In this document: positions 33,901 through 42,392 of the stretch, piece by piece
How the letters are laid out: each line of letters begins with the position of its first letter
How positions within the stretch are numbered: the stretch's first letter is position 1
Assembly: GCF_000024865.1 (NCBI RefSeq)
Contig: NC_013595.1
Coordinates: 6,510,001 to 6,574,000 of the forward strand
Source of the DNA: Streptosporangium roseum DSM 43021
GTDB lineage: Bacteria > Actinomycetota > Actinomycetes > Streptosporangiales > Streptosporangiaceae
DNA: 64,000 nt
Reading direction: 5' to 3'
The notes under the pieces: model-generated
Databases searched by the model: none
Seen by the model: the letters and a program-made list of their open reading frames with translations, nothing else
What the model was told of the DNA's origin: nothing
Translations under genes and position numbers: made by a program

Positions 33901-34782
33901 ATGCGACCTCCGACCCACATCCTCGTGGTCAACGGGATCAAGGTCCGCCAGCCGGTGTTCGTGCTCTCCGCCCCTCACTCCGGCGCGGATCTGCTTGCCC
34001 GTGCCCTGAAGCGTTCCCCCGGCTTCCACGTCACGATGGGGCGTCCCTCGGTGGCCCACGTCGTGTACGCCTTCGCCCGGCGCCCGTCCATCGCCGGCCG
34101 GGGCATGGGCGCCACCCGCGTGCTCCGCGACGCCCTGGCCGAGGCCTGGCAGATCGTCCCGGGCGCGTGCCTCGACTGCCCGGCGGCGTGCCGGGAGGCG
34201 GGAGGCGTGACCGGGGAGGGCCCGTGCGCGGCCCCGGGCGCGGTGGCCCGGTTCGGCGACGCCAGTCCCGACCTGCTCTACAGCGCCTCGGTGCTGCTGC
34301 AGGCCTTCCCCGACGCCCGGTTCGTCCAGCTCATCAGGGACGGCCGCGACGTGGCCGCCGACATGCTGGCCGATCCGGCGGCCCTGTCGTGGTTCAAGCC
34401 GGTCATGCTGAGCGACGAGACGGAGTTCCCCAACCCGTTCCTCGGCGTCAACTCCGGAGAGCACCGCGACCGCTGGAAGGCGATGCCCACGGCCGGCAAG
34501 TGCGCGCTGCGCTGGCGCAGCGCGGTCCGGCTGTCGGCCACCCTGCGCCAGGAGCTCCCCCGCGAGCAGCTGCTGACCCTGCGCTACGAGGACCTGGTCT
34601 CCTCCCCCGCCGAGACGGTGGAGGGACTGTCGGCCTTCCTGGAGACGCGGGTCTCCAAGGTCGCCCTGTACGGCGGGAGCGCGCCGAAGGTGGGTGCCTG
34701 GCGCACCCGGCTGCGGGGCCAGGACGCCGAGCTGGTGGAGAAGGTGGCCCGCGAGGAGCTCAGCCGCCTGGGCTACCAGTGA
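33901..34782 (+). CDS. Sulfotransferase family protein
   Basis: A 293-residue PAPS-dependent sulfotransferase fold. The 5'-phosphosulfate loop is PVFVLSAPHSGADLLARAL near residues 18-36, and the 3'-phosphate motif is FVQLIRDGRDVAADM. LLTLRYEDLVSSPAETVEGLSAFL is the C-terminal conserved block. A Cys-rich insert (CLDCPAACREAGG...GPCAAPG) at about 93-112 is unusual and may bind metal or form disulfides. No signal peptide. Start ATG 33901 lacks a ribosome binding site. The acceptor, a small molecule or cell-surface glycan, is unknown. Confidence 0.82.
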   Translation: MRPPTHILVVNGIKVRQPVFVLSAPHSGADLLARALKRSPGFHVTMGRPSVAHVVYAFARRPSIAGRGMGATRVLRDALAEAWQIVPGACLDCPAACREAGGVTGEGPCAAPGAVARFGDASPDLLYSASVLLQAFPDARFVQLIRDGRDVAADMLADPAALSWFKPVMLSDETEFPNPFLGVNSGEHRDRWKAMPTAGKCALRWRSAVRLSATLRQELPREQLLTLRYEDLVSSPAETVEGLSAFLETRVSKVALYGGSAPKVGAWRTRLRGQDAELVEKVAREELSRLGYQ

Positions 34783-34792
34783 TCGGCCCGGC

Positions 34793-36667
34793 TCACGGCT
34801 CCGAGCTGAACTGGGTGCGGTAGAGCTCGGCGTAGACCGCGCCCCTGGCGAGCAGCTCCTCGTGACGGCCCCGCTCCACGACGCGGCCGTCCTGGACCAC
34901 CAGGATCTGGTCCGCCTCGCGGATCGTGGACAGCCGGTGGGCGATCACCAGCGAGGTCCGCCCGGCCAGCGCGATCTTGAGCGCCTGCTGGACCGCGACC
35001 TCGGACTCGGAGTCCAGGTGCGCGGTGGCCTCGTCGAGCACGACCACGCGGGGCGCCTTGAGCAGCAGCCTCGCCAGGGCCAGCCGCTGCTTCTCACCGC
35101 CGGACAGCCGGTAGCCCCGGTCGCCCACCACGGTCTCGAGCCCTTCGGGCAGCCCCTCGACCAGCTCGGCGATCTGCGCGGCGCGCAGCGCCTCCCAGAT
35201 CTCCTCCTCGGTGGCCCCGGGCCTGGCATAGGCGAGGTTGGCTCCGATGGTGTCGTGGAAGAGGTGGGCATCCTGCATGACCACGCCCACGGTGTCGCGC
35301 AGGGAGTCGAAGGTGGCATCGCGCACGTCCAGGCCGTTGATCCGGACCGCGCCCTCGTCGGGGTCGTAGAGCCGGGAGACCAGGCTCGTGATGGTCGTCT
35401 TGCCCGCGCCGGAGTGGCCGACCAGCGCGATCATCTCGCCCGGCCGGGCGGTGAAGGTGATCCCGCGCAGCACCTCCTGGCTGGGCCCGGTGTCGGGCCG
35501 GGCCACCGCCTCCAGGGAGGCCAGCGACACCTCCGAGGCCGCCGGATACCTGAACCGGACGTCGTCGAACTCGACGGAGGCCGTCCCGTCCGGGACGGCA
35601 CGGGCGCCGGGCCGCTCGGCGACCATCGGTTCGAGATCGAGCACCTCGAAGACCCGGTCGAAGCTGACCAGCGCGGTCATCACGTCGACGTGCACGTTGG
35701 ACAGGCTCGTCAGCGGGCCGTACAGGCGCATCAGGAGGGCGGCGAGGGCGACGAGGGTGCCGAGCTCGAAGACGTCGTCGACGGCCAGCAGACCGCCCCC
35801 GCCGTACACCAGGGCGGTCGCCAGCGCCGCGACCAGGCCGAGCGCGACCCGGAACACCGTCCCGTACATCCCGACCGTGACGCCGACGTCCCTCACCCGC
35901 CCGGCCCTGCGGCCGAAGGCCGCGGCCTCCTCGTCCGGCCTGCCGTACAGCTTGGCCACCATCGCGCCGGCGACGTTGAAGCGCTCGGTCATCATGGAGC
36001 TCATCTCGGCGTCGAGCTCCATCTGCTCGCGGGTGAGCCCGGACATCTTCCGGCCGACCCACTTGGCGGGGAAAATGAAGATCGGCAGCAGCACGAGGGC
36101 GACGGCCGTGATCTGCCAGGACAGCACCAGCATGGCGCCGAGCACCAGCACCAGCATGACCACGTTGGACACGACCGAGGACAGCGTGCTGGTCAGCGCC
36201 CGCTGCGCGCCGATCACGTCGGTGTTCAGCCGGGAGACCAGGGCGCCGGTCTGGGTCCGCATGAAGAACGCCACGGGCATGCGCTGCACGTGGTCGAAGA
36301 CCTCGGTGCGCAGGTTGTAGATCAGGCCCTCGCCGACCCGCGCCGAGAACCAGCGCTGGGCCAGGGTGAGCCCGGCGTCGGCCACCGCCAGGACCGCGAT
36401 GACCACCGCGAGGGTGACCACGACCCCGGGCCGCTTGGGCATGATGCCGTTGTCGATGATCGCCTTCATCAGCAGCGGGTTGGCGATCACGATGCCCGAG
36501 CCGATCACGACCAGCGCGAGGAAGGCCGAGATGTGCCGTGAGAACGGCCGCGCGTAGCGGGCGATGCGCCTGACCGTGCCCGGCGTCAGACGCTCCTTGG
36601 TCACGGAGCTGTCGCGCCGCAGCGAGCGCATCATCTGCGGGCCGAAGCCCCCACCCATCATCGCCAT
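34793..36667 (-). CDS. ABC exporter, fused permease and ATPase
   Basis: A 624-residue half-transporter that would act as a dimer. After a basic N-terminus, about six membrane helices span residues 45-330, followed by a nucleotide-binding domain with Walker A GHSGAGKTTITSL, signature LSGGEKQRLALARLLL, Walker B VVVLDEATAHLDS and the H-loop AHRLSTI. It matches the MsbA/multidrug type IV exporters common in actinobacteria. GAGAGGAGG lies 5 nt before ATG 36667. The substrate cannot be read from sequence and no regulator is adjacent. Confidence 0.92.
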   Translation of the reverse strand: MAMMGGGFGPQMMRSLRRDSSVTKERLTPGTVRRIARYARPFSRHISAFLALVVIGSGIVIANPLLMKAIIDNGIMPKRPGVVVTLAVVIAVLAVADAGLTLAQRWFSARVGEGLIYNLRTEVFDHVQRMPVAFFMRTQTGALVSRLNTDVIGAQRALTSTLSSVVSNVVMLVLVLGAMLVLSWQITAVALVLLPIFIFPAKWVGRKMSGLTREQMELDAEMSSMMTERFNVAGAMVAKLYGRPDEEAAAFGRRAGRVRDVGVTVGMYGTVFRVALGLVAALATALVYGGGGLLAVDDVFELGTLVALAALLMRLYGPLTSLSNVHVDVMTALVSFDRVFEVLDLEPMVAERPGARAVPDGTASVEFDDVRFRYPAASEVSLASLEAVARPDTGPSQEVLRGITFTARPGEMIALVGHSGAGKTTITSLVSRLYDPDEGAVRINGLDVRDATFDSLRDTVGVVMQDAHLFHDTIGANLAYARPGATEEEIWEALRAAQIAELVEGLPEGLETVVGDRGYRLSGGEKQRLALARLLLKAPRVVVLDEATAHLDSESEVAVQQALKIALAGRTSLVIAHRLSTIREADQILVVQDGRVVERGRHEELLARGAVYAELYRTQFSSEP

Positions 36668-36718
36668 CTGGCCTCCTCTCCCGGTGCGAGCACCGGGAGA
36701 GGCACCTCCATTCCCCCG

Positions 36719-37528
36719 TCAGCTCCCGGCGAACAGCGACTTGATCCGCACGACCTGCTCGCGCCGTTCGGCGGCGCACTGCTCCTCCAGGGTGCGGCCG
36801 GAGGCCCCCTGGAGGAGCCGCTTGGTCGCCGTCGCCGCGTCCCGGCCGGTGGCCAGCAGCGCGGCGGTCAGGTCGCGTACGGCCCCATCAAGCTCCTGCG
36901 GCGCGACGACCAGCTCGGCCAGCCCGAGCCTGGCCGCCTCCTCCGCTCCCACGGTACGGGCCGTGAGGCAGATCTCGACGGCACGGGACAGCCCGACGAG
37001 GTCGACCAGCGGCTTGGTGCCGGTCAGGTCGGGGACCAGCCCGAGCGCGGGCTCCTTCATGCAGAGTTTGGCGTCGTCGGCGAGAACTCGCAGGTCGCAG
37101 GCGAGCGCAAGCTGGAACCCGGCACCGATCGCGTGGCCCTGAACGGCCGCGACGGAGACGATGTCGGGACGTCGCAGCCACAGGAAACCCTGCTGGGCCT
37201 GCGCTATCCGCTGCTCGAAGGTCGAGCTGTCGAGTGTCGCGGAGGCCGCGAACGAACCCTGACCGGGAACCCCCTCGGGGGTGAACATCCGCAGGTCGAT
37301 GCCTGCCGAGAAGGACGGCCCCTCACCTCTGATCACGACGATTCTCACCTGCTGCGGCAGGGTGTCACCGATCTGAGCCAGCGCCGACCAGGTCGCGAAC
37401 GTCTGAGCGTTCCTCTTCTCCGGCCGGTCCAGCGTGATCGTCGCGATCTCGCCGTCCACCTCGAAGCGCAGACCGACCTCCTCGAGGGAGATCTTCTCCG
37501 CACTCCCCCCGAACGCCACTTCCGCCAT
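36719..37528 (-). CDS. Enoyl-CoA hydratase/isomerase family protein
   Basis: A 269-residue crotonase-fold protein. It has ATITLDRPEKRNAQT near the N-terminus, the oxyanion-hole segments GEGPSFSAGIDLRMF and VQGHAIGAGFQLALACDLRVLADDAKLCMKEPALGLVPDLTGT, and a C-terminal trimerisation helix. In typical hydratases the two acids sit in GAGFELA and PEITLG-like positions; here the first is GAGFQLA (Gln) and the second KEPALGLVPD, so hydratase activity is not assured and isomerase or thioesterase-like chemistry is possible. ATG 37528 is chosen, with GGGAG 8 nt upstream. GTG 37543 would add 5 residues. Confidence 0.88.
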   Translation of the reverse strand: MAEVAFGGSAEKISLEEVGLRFEVDGEIATITLDRPEKRNAQTFATWSALAQIGDTLPQQVRIVVIRGEGPSFSAGIDLRMFTPEGVPGQGSFAASATLDSSTFEQRIAQAQQGFLWLRRPDIVSVAAVQGHAIGAGFQLALACDLRVLADDAKLCMKEPALGLVPDLTGTKPLVDLVGLSRAVEICLTARTVGAEEAARLGLAELVVAPQELDGAVRDLTAALLATGRDAATATKRLLQGASGRTLEEQCAAERREQVVRIKSLFAGS

Positions 37529-37659
37529 CGCCCGCTCTCCCACCTGTCGTATTCCGTCTCGCCCGAGCCTATCGACACTCTAGAATGAGGTTCTACAGGC
37601 TCGAGCGGGACGTCTCAGTGCGGGGACGAGCGGCTGCGGACGCGCGTTCCGAGGCGGGG

Positions 37660-37875
37660 TCAGCGCTTTGACTTACCTCGGGTGGCGCCGCCGCGCCCGC
37701 GCAGAGTCACACCGGACTCGCTCAGGATGCGGTGGATGAAGCCGTACGACCGGCCGGTCGAAGCGGCCAGCGCCCGGATGCTCTCACCCGCGCTGTAGCG
37801 CTTCTTTAGATCGGCGGCCAGTTTGTCGCGATCGGCCCCGGTGACCCGGGTGCCTTTCTTAAGAGTCTCGGCCAC
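37660..37875 (-). CDS. Small helix-turn-helix protein
   Basis: A 71-residue basic protein: MAETLKKGTRVTGADRDKL, a helix, then SIRALAASTGRSYGFIHRILSESGV, a clear helix-turn-helix, and a basic tail GRGGATRGKSKR. Near-identical small HTH proteins are widespread in Streptomyces and relatives, with no assigned role. The GTG start has GGAGG 5 nt upstream, a very good site. It sits between the ABC-F gene and the enoyl-CoA hydratase gene on the same strand. The mix of one HTH and a positively charged tail suggests a DNA-binding or nucleoid-type function. Confidence 0.88.
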   Translation of the reverse strand: MAETLKKGTRVTGADRDKLAADLKKRYSAGESIRALAASTGRSYGFIHRILSESGVTLRGRGGATRGKSKR

Positions 37876-37989
37876 GAGTACCTCCTGTAGTGCCAGACTT
37901 CCGCAGCGTTACTCACGCCATGATCAGTCATTTCAGCGAGATCGGCTACCTACTCCATGGGAAAAGATCCGTACCCGCTCAAATTAAGA

Positions 37990-39588
37990 TCAGGCAAGTG
38001 CCACAAGATCGGAAAATTCGTCGCTCCAAGCGTCTTCAACTCCGTCAGGCAGCAAGATCACCCTATCTGGTTGTAGAGCCTCGACAGCACCCTCATCGTG
38101 CGTGACGAGCACAATCGCCCCAGAATAGGACCTTAGTGCCGAAAGAACCTGCTCGCGACTGGCGGGATCGAGGTTGTTGGTGGGCTCGTCGAGGAGCAGG
38201 ACGTTGGCCGCCGACAGCACCAGGGTGGCCAGGGCCAGCCGGGTCTTCTCGCCTCCGGAGAGCACTCCGGCGGGTTTGTCCACGTCGTCGCCGGTGAACA
38301 GGAACGAGCCCAGGACCTTGCGGAGCTCGACGTCGGCGAGCATCCCCCCGGCCGAGCGCATGTTCTCCAGGACGGTCCTGTCCGGGTCGATCGTCTCGTG
38401 CTCCTGGGCGTAGTAGCCCAGCTTGAGCCCGTGGCCGGGCTTGACGGCGCCGGTGTCGGGCTGCTCGATGCCGCCCAGGATGCGCAGCAGGGTGGTCTTG
38501 CCCGCACCGTTCAGGCCCAGGATGACGACCCTGGTCCCCTTGTCCACGGCCGCGTCCACGTCGGTGAAGACCTCCAGCGAGCCGTAGGACTTCGACAGCC
38601 CCTCCGCGGCGATCGGGGTCCGCCCGCACGGCGCGGGCTCGGGGAAGCGCAGCTTGGCGACCCTGTCGCTGCGCCGCTCGACCTCCAGGCCGGAGAGCAG
38701 GCGCTCGGCGCGGCGCTGCATGTCCTGCGCGGCCTTGGCCTTGGTGGCCTTGGCCCGCATCTTGTCGGCCTGCGACATCAGCGCCGAGGCCTGCTTCTCG
38801 GCGTTGGCGCGCTCGCGCCTCCTGCGCTTCTCGTCGGTCTCCCGCTGGGCCAGGTAGGTCTTCCAGCCGACGTTGTAGGTGTCGATCGTCGCGCGGTTGG
38901 CGTCCAGGTGCAGGACCCTGTTTACCGTCGCTTCAAGAAGTCCGACATCGTGGCTAATAATGATCAAGCCGCCCTGATGCGATCGTAAAAAATCACGAAG
39001 CCACCCGATTGAGTCGGCATCGAGGTGGTTTGTCGGCTCGTCAAGGAGGAGAGTCTCCGCTCCGCTGAAGAGGATCCGGGCCAGCTCCACCCGCCTGCGC
39101 TGCCCTCCCGAAAGGGTCTCCAGCGGCTGGCCCAGCACCCGGTCGGGCAGCCCGAGACTGGAGGCGATCGAGGCCGCCTCCGACTCGGCGGCGTATCCGC
39201 CCAGCACGTGCAGCCGGTCCTCCAGCCGCCCGTAGGCGCGCACCGCGCGGTCCCTCCTGCGCTCGTCGTCGGAGGCCATGCCGAGCTCGGCCTCGCGCAG
39301 CTCGCGCAGCACCTCGTCCAGCCCGCGCGCGGACAGGATCCGGTCGCGGGCGAGCACCTGCAGGTCGCCGGTGCGCGGGTCCTGCGGCAGGTAGCCGACG
39401 GCGCCGGTGGTGGAGACGGCGCCCGCGGCGGGCGCCCCCTCACCCGCGAGCACCCTGGTCAGGGTGGTCTTGCCCGCCCCGTTACGGCCGACGAGCCCGA
39501 TCTTGTCACCGGGGTTCACCCGGAACGACGCGCCCTCGATGAGCAAGCGGGCCCCGGCGCGCAGTTCGATGTCAGAAGCTACGATCAT
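37990..39588 (-). CDS. ABC-F family ribosome-associated ATPase
   Basis: A 532-residue protein with two ABC ATPase domains and no membrane segments. Walker A GRNGAGKTTLTRVL and signature LSGGQRRRVELARIL belong to the first domain, GLNGAGKTTLLRIL and LSGGEKTRLALATLVL to the second. The basic linker (RRRERANAEKQASALMSQADKMRAKATKAKAAQ) between them is the P-site tRNA interaction motif region of ABC-F proteins. Such proteins bind the ribosomal E site to relieve stalls or protect against ribosome-targeting antibiotics. Whether this one gives resistance or is a housekeeping factor is not clear. The acVLRF1-type release factor lies next to it. Confidence 0.92.
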   Translation of the reverse strand: MIVASDIELRAGARLLIEGASFRVNPGDKIGLVGRNGAGKTTLTRVLAGEGAPAAGAVSTTGAVGYLPQDPRTGDLQVLARDRILSARGLDEVLRELREAELGMASDDERRRDRAVRAYGRLEDRLHVLGGYAAESEAASIASSLGLPDRVLGQPLETLSGGQRRRVELARILFSGAETLLLDEPTNHLDADSIGWLRDFLRSHQGGLIIISHDVGLLEATVNRVLHLDANRATIDTYNVGWKTYLAQRETDEKRRRRERANAEKQASALMSQADKMRAKATKAKAAQDMQRRAERLLSGLEVERRSDRVAKLRFPEPAPCGRTPIAAEGLSKSYGSLEVFTDVDAAVDKGTRVVILGLNGAGKTTLLRILGGIEQPDTGAVKPGHGLKLGYYAQEHETIDPDRTVLENMRSAGGMLADVELRKVLGSFLFTGDDVDKPAGVLSGGEKTRLALATLVLSAANVLLLDEPTNNLDPASREQVLSALRSYSGAIVLVTHDEGAVEALQPDRVILLPDGVEDAWSDEFSDLVALA

Positions 39589-39760
39589 GGTTGGAGAACA
39601 CTCCCAGACTGGAAATAAACCGGCTCACCTCGCTGTGGCCGAACCCGCCGCGCCCTGTCTCTTCCGGCCCGGTTCGGCTGTCTCGCCTCATCAGGGCGGC
39701 GTCAGTCGGAAGTGCGCATACCGATCAGTGTACGGCGCACACATGAGCGCTTCTCCATGA

Positions 39761-40417
39761 TTATTCGGGGTCGATCACCCTGATGCGGACCGCTCGGAAC
39801 TGAGCGGGGGTGTCCCGGAGCACGACCAGCCGGGGATCGGGGACCGTCAGGAAGGGGTCGGTCTCCAGCGCGAAGACCGGGGCGAGCCTGCGGTCGGCCC
39901 GCAGCGCGTCCACCGAACGCCGGTCACCGCCCAGGATCACCGCCTCCAGCTCGGCCACGTGCGGGCCGAGGATCCGCAGCGCGACCTCGGCCGCCGCGTC
40001 GTGCGCCTGCCCGGCCTGATTCTCCCTGCGCCGGGCGAAGCGCTGCTGGGACCAGCCTCCCGCCGCGCTGCGGCCGTGGACCTGCCGAGACCCCACCTTG
40101 GAGGAGACGAGCTCGTCACCCTGGAAGATGCCGGCCGCGTGGCCGCCGAGCCGTACCAGCAGCACGCCGATCCGGCGCTCCGTGCGCGCGTGGGTGATGA
40201 GGCGCGCCAGCGGCCCGCCGCCGGCGGGGGTCAGCGGGGGGAAGGGCACCTGGCATTCGGCCACCGCGCCGTCGGCGCCCCGGAGCCGCACGACCCCGTC
40301 GGCGGCCGTCACGTCCGGCGGGCCGTGCCGCTCGACGAAGCCGTCCACCCAGCGGCCGAGGCGCTCGGGGCCCACCGAGACCCAGCGCCCCCCTCCCTTG
40401 GCAGGTCGTGACGTCAT
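39761..40417 (-). CDS. acVLRF1 family peptidyl-tRNA hydrolase
   Basis: A 218-residue protein with the Vms1/eRF1-like release domain. VGSRQVHGRSAAGGWSQQRFARRRENQA is the catalytic-loop region, where a Gln in the GWSQQRF motif replaces the GGQ of ordinary release factors. The flanking IGVLLVRLGGHAAGIFQGDEL and AVILGGDRRSVDALRAD segments fit the RNase H-like eRF1 domain 2 fold. Actinobacterial VLRF1 proteins release nascent peptides from stalled large subunits. ATG 40417 is preferred to GTG 40429. The gene lies upstream of an ABC-F gene on the same strand, both ribosome-related. Confidence 0.85.
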   Translation of the reverse strand: MTSRPAKGGGRWVSVGPERLGRWVDGFVERHGPPDVTAADGVVRLRGADGAVAECQVPFPPLTPAGGGPLARLITHARTERRIGVLLVRLGGHAAGIFQGDELVSSKVGSRQVHGRSAAGGWSQQRFARRRENQAGQAHDAAAEVALRILGPHVAELEAVILGGDRRSVDALRADRRLAPVFALETDPFLTVPDPRLVVLRDTPAQFRAVRIRVIDPE

Positions 40418-40551
40418 GGAACGGGACACTACCGGTCGGGCCTCCCCCGCCCGCCGGCTCTTCGGCTGCCGGCTCCAACGAACAGCGAAATATCGGTGAA
40501 CATCACCGAACGTGGCTTATGTGATTGCTGAGAGTGGTTCATCCTCTGTAC

Positions 40552-41646
40552 GTGGCGAGTCGAACGCATCTCCTCCCCGCCTCCGCGGCGGCCACCGTGG
40601 ACATCACACCGATCGTCGATCTCGACACGGGGGGCGTCATCGCCCTCCAGGCGGTCGGCGACCACCACGGCAACGTCGCCTCCCTCGCCGGGACGCTCCT
40701 CGGCGCGGCCCGGAGCGAGATCCTGCTCCCGCTGGTGCTCGGCCTGCCGGCGGAGGCGGTGATCGGCGGTTCGGCCGCGCTGGCACCGCTCCACGAGGCG
40801 CTGCGCGTGTCCGGGCGGCGGCCCCGCGAAGTGATCCTCATGCTCCGGGGCGGCTTCTCCCAGGCCGAACGCCGGGCCCTGGTCACCGGCCTGGACGGGC
40901 TGCGCGCCATCGGCTACCTGATCGCGGTGGGCGACCTGGGGACCGGCCACATCCCGATGGACCTGCTCACCGACGCGGCGCCGTACCTGGCGGTGCTCTC
41001 CCCCGAGCTCATGGCGCGCGTCCCCCGCGACCCGCGCCGCGCGGCGCTCGCCGAGGGGCTGGCCAGGCTCGCCCGCGAGGTGGGCGCGCACGTCCTGGCC
41101 CCGGGCGTGACCGAGGAGGCGCAGCTCTCCGCGGTCCGCGGCTGGGGAGTACGGCTGGCGCAGGGCCCGCTACTGGTCCCGGGCCCGTCCGGCCGGGTCC
41201 ACGTGCCGCTGCCGGTCCTCGCGCAGGAACCGGTGCAGGCCCTGCTCGGCCCCCGCGTCCAGGAGTTCCTGCTGCCCGCGGTGACCCTCCCCCACGAGGC
41301 CACCGCGGAGGACGCGGTCGGGGCCTTCGGCAGCGAGCCCTCCATCACCAGCGTGATCCTGGTGGACGAGTACCAGCGCCCGAAGGGCAGCCTCGACCGC
41401 AGCCGTTTCCTGCTGTCCATCGCCAGCCGCTTCGGCCACGCCCTGCACGGCAAGAAGCCCGCCAGGCGCCTGGCGGACTCCGCCCGCACGGTCCCCAAGA
41501 CCACTCCGGCCATCGCCGCCATGCAGGTCGCCGGTCGCGACGCCGAACGCGTCTACGACGACCTGGTGGTCGTGGACGAGGTCGGCCGCTGCATGGGGAT
41601 CGTCCGGGTCTCCGACCTGATCCGCCAGGTGGCCGCGGCCCGCTAG
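40552..41646 (+). CDS. Degenerate EAL-domain protein
   Basis: About 364 residues. The fold of c-di-GMP phosphodiesterases can be followed: ITPIVDLDTGGVIALQAV (normally a VDLxTGxxxGxEAL start), GDLGTGHIPMDLL (normally DDFGTGYSSLxYL), LAPGVTEEAQLSAVRGWGVRLAQGPLLVPG (normally AEGVETxEQxxxLxxxGCxxxQGYxF). The EAL Glu is Gln, the LKID Lys is lost and the AEGVE Glu is Pro, so the metal site is gone and it is unlikely to hydrolyse c-di-GMP. The C-terminal 120 residues (SIASRFGHALHGKKPARRLAD, VVDEVGRCMGIVRVSDLIRQ) resemble a CBS-like sensing region. Start uncertain: GTG 40552 chosen; GTG 40534 or TTG 40525 possible. Confidence 0.72.
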   Translation: MASRTHLLPASAAATVDITPIVDLDTGGVIALQAVGDHHGNVASLAGTLLGAARSEILLPLVLGLPAEAVIGGSAALAPLHEALRVSGRRPREVILMLRGGFSQAERRALVTGLDGLRAIGYLIAVGDLGTGHIPMDLLTDAAPYLAVLSPELMARVPRDPRRAALAEGLARLAREVGAHVLAPGVTEEAQLSAVRGWGVRLAQGPLLVPGPSGRVHVPLPVLAQEPVQALLGPRVQEFLLPAVTLPHEATAEDAVGAFGSEPSITSVILVDEYQRPKGSLDRSRFLLSIASRFGHALHGKKPARRLADSARTVPKTTPAIAAMQVAGRDAERVYDDLVVVDEVGRCMGIVRVSDLIRQVAAAR

Positions 41647-41844
41647 GCCCTGTACCTGCCGGACGCCCCCCCTGACCGGCTCCCGGCCCCGCGTGCTCCC
41701 TGCCTGCCGGACGCTTCCGTCCCGCCCCGCCTGCCGCTCCACCCCGCCCTGCCCTACGTGCTCCCTGCCTGCCGAGTTCGGCCTCGTCCGGTGGCGAGCC
41801 GCCATGCGGGAGGCTCGTCACCGGACGCTCCCCGCCCGTCTCCT

Positions 41845-42243
41845 TTACGTTGTAGATTTATCGGTGAGCGCCTCGGCCCACCTGGCCGTGTCGGTGACCT
41901 GCACGAGCCTGACGATCAGGCCGTCCCGCAGGCGCAGGTCATGGGCGAAGGCCGCCTCGTGGGTGCGGCCGGTGGCCCGCGCCGTCCCCCGGTAGTGACC
42001 GAGCACCACCACCCGGTCGGGCCCCGACCAGACCTGCTCCTCGGGCTGCGGGCCGGTGTCGAGGTGCCGGAAGACGACCCCCCAGCAGTCGCGGAGCATC
42101 GCCTCCGGCCCTCGATGGATGCCTCCGACGCCCAGCGGCATGCCCGCGCTCACCACCCCGGTGAAGTCCGGGTGCAGCGAGGCGAGGATCTCCTGCGGAT
42201 CACCCGCGGCGAACCCCCCGTAGAGTCGCTCGACGGCGTTCAT
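41845..42243 (-). CDS. SnoaL/NTF2-like protein
   Basis: A 132-residue protein with the NTF2-like cone fold: MNAVERLYGGFAAGDPQEILASLHPDFTGVVSAGMPLGVGGIHRGPEAMLRDCWG, then strands VVVLGHYRGTARATG and LRLRDGLIVRLVQVTDTARWAEAL. SnoaL-like proteins can be cyclases, isomerases, or binding proteins for small hydrophobic ligands; nothing in the sequence fixes which. GGAGG lies 4 nt before the ATG. A strong palindrome lies 18 bp upstream of the start, so expression is probably repressible. Confidence 0.82.
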   Translation of the reverse strand: MNAVERLYGGFAAGDPQEILASLHPDFTGVVSAGMPLGVGGIHRGPEAMLRDCWGVVFRHLDTGPQPEEQVWSGPDRVVVLGHYRGTARATGRTHEAAFAHDLRLRDGLIVRLVQVTDTARWAEALTDKSTT

Positions 42244-42260
42244 GATGCCTCCAACAGTTT

Positions 42261-42276
42261 TAGAGAGTAATCTCTA
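42261..42276. promoter_or_regulatory. Palindromic operator candidate before the SnoaL-like gene
   Basis: TAGAGAGTAATCTCTA, with perfect 6-base arms TAGAGA/TCTCTA around GTAA, lies 18 bp before the SnoaL-like start codon, between it and its probable promoter. An AT-rich perfect palindrome of this size in GC-rich DNA fits a MarR- or TetR-type repressor site. No matching regulator gene is adjacent. Confidence 0.5.
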
Positions 42277-42348
42277 TAACTATGCGCGACCCCCGGGCCG
42301 ACGGCAAACCCGCCAGGACGGCCTCCATCCCTGAAATGCCCGTATGCT

Positions 42349-42367
42349 ACAACTTAGGGTTACCTAA
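42349..42367. promoter_or_regulatory. Iron box candidate (IdeR/DmdR/DtxR type) before the siderophore-interacting protein
   Basis: The 19-bp stretch ending TTAGGGTTACCTAA agrees with the IdeR/DtxR consensus TTAGGTTAGSCTAACCTAA at 13 positions, including all of the right half-site CCTAA. It ends 25 bp before the ATG at 42393, where a promoter-overlapping repressor site would be. Iron control of siderophore-interacting flavoproteins is well established in actinobacteria. Confidence 0.6.
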
Positions 42368-42392
42368 TATGAGTTGATCGGGAGTGTGGCAT

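Noticed and set aside
41647..41844. Repeated CTCCCTGCCTGCC stretches (two main copies about 65 bp apart) in the gap after the EAL-like gene
   Set aside because: Short, imperfect and pyrimidine-biased; I see no gene, stable structure or regular array in this 198-bp gap.
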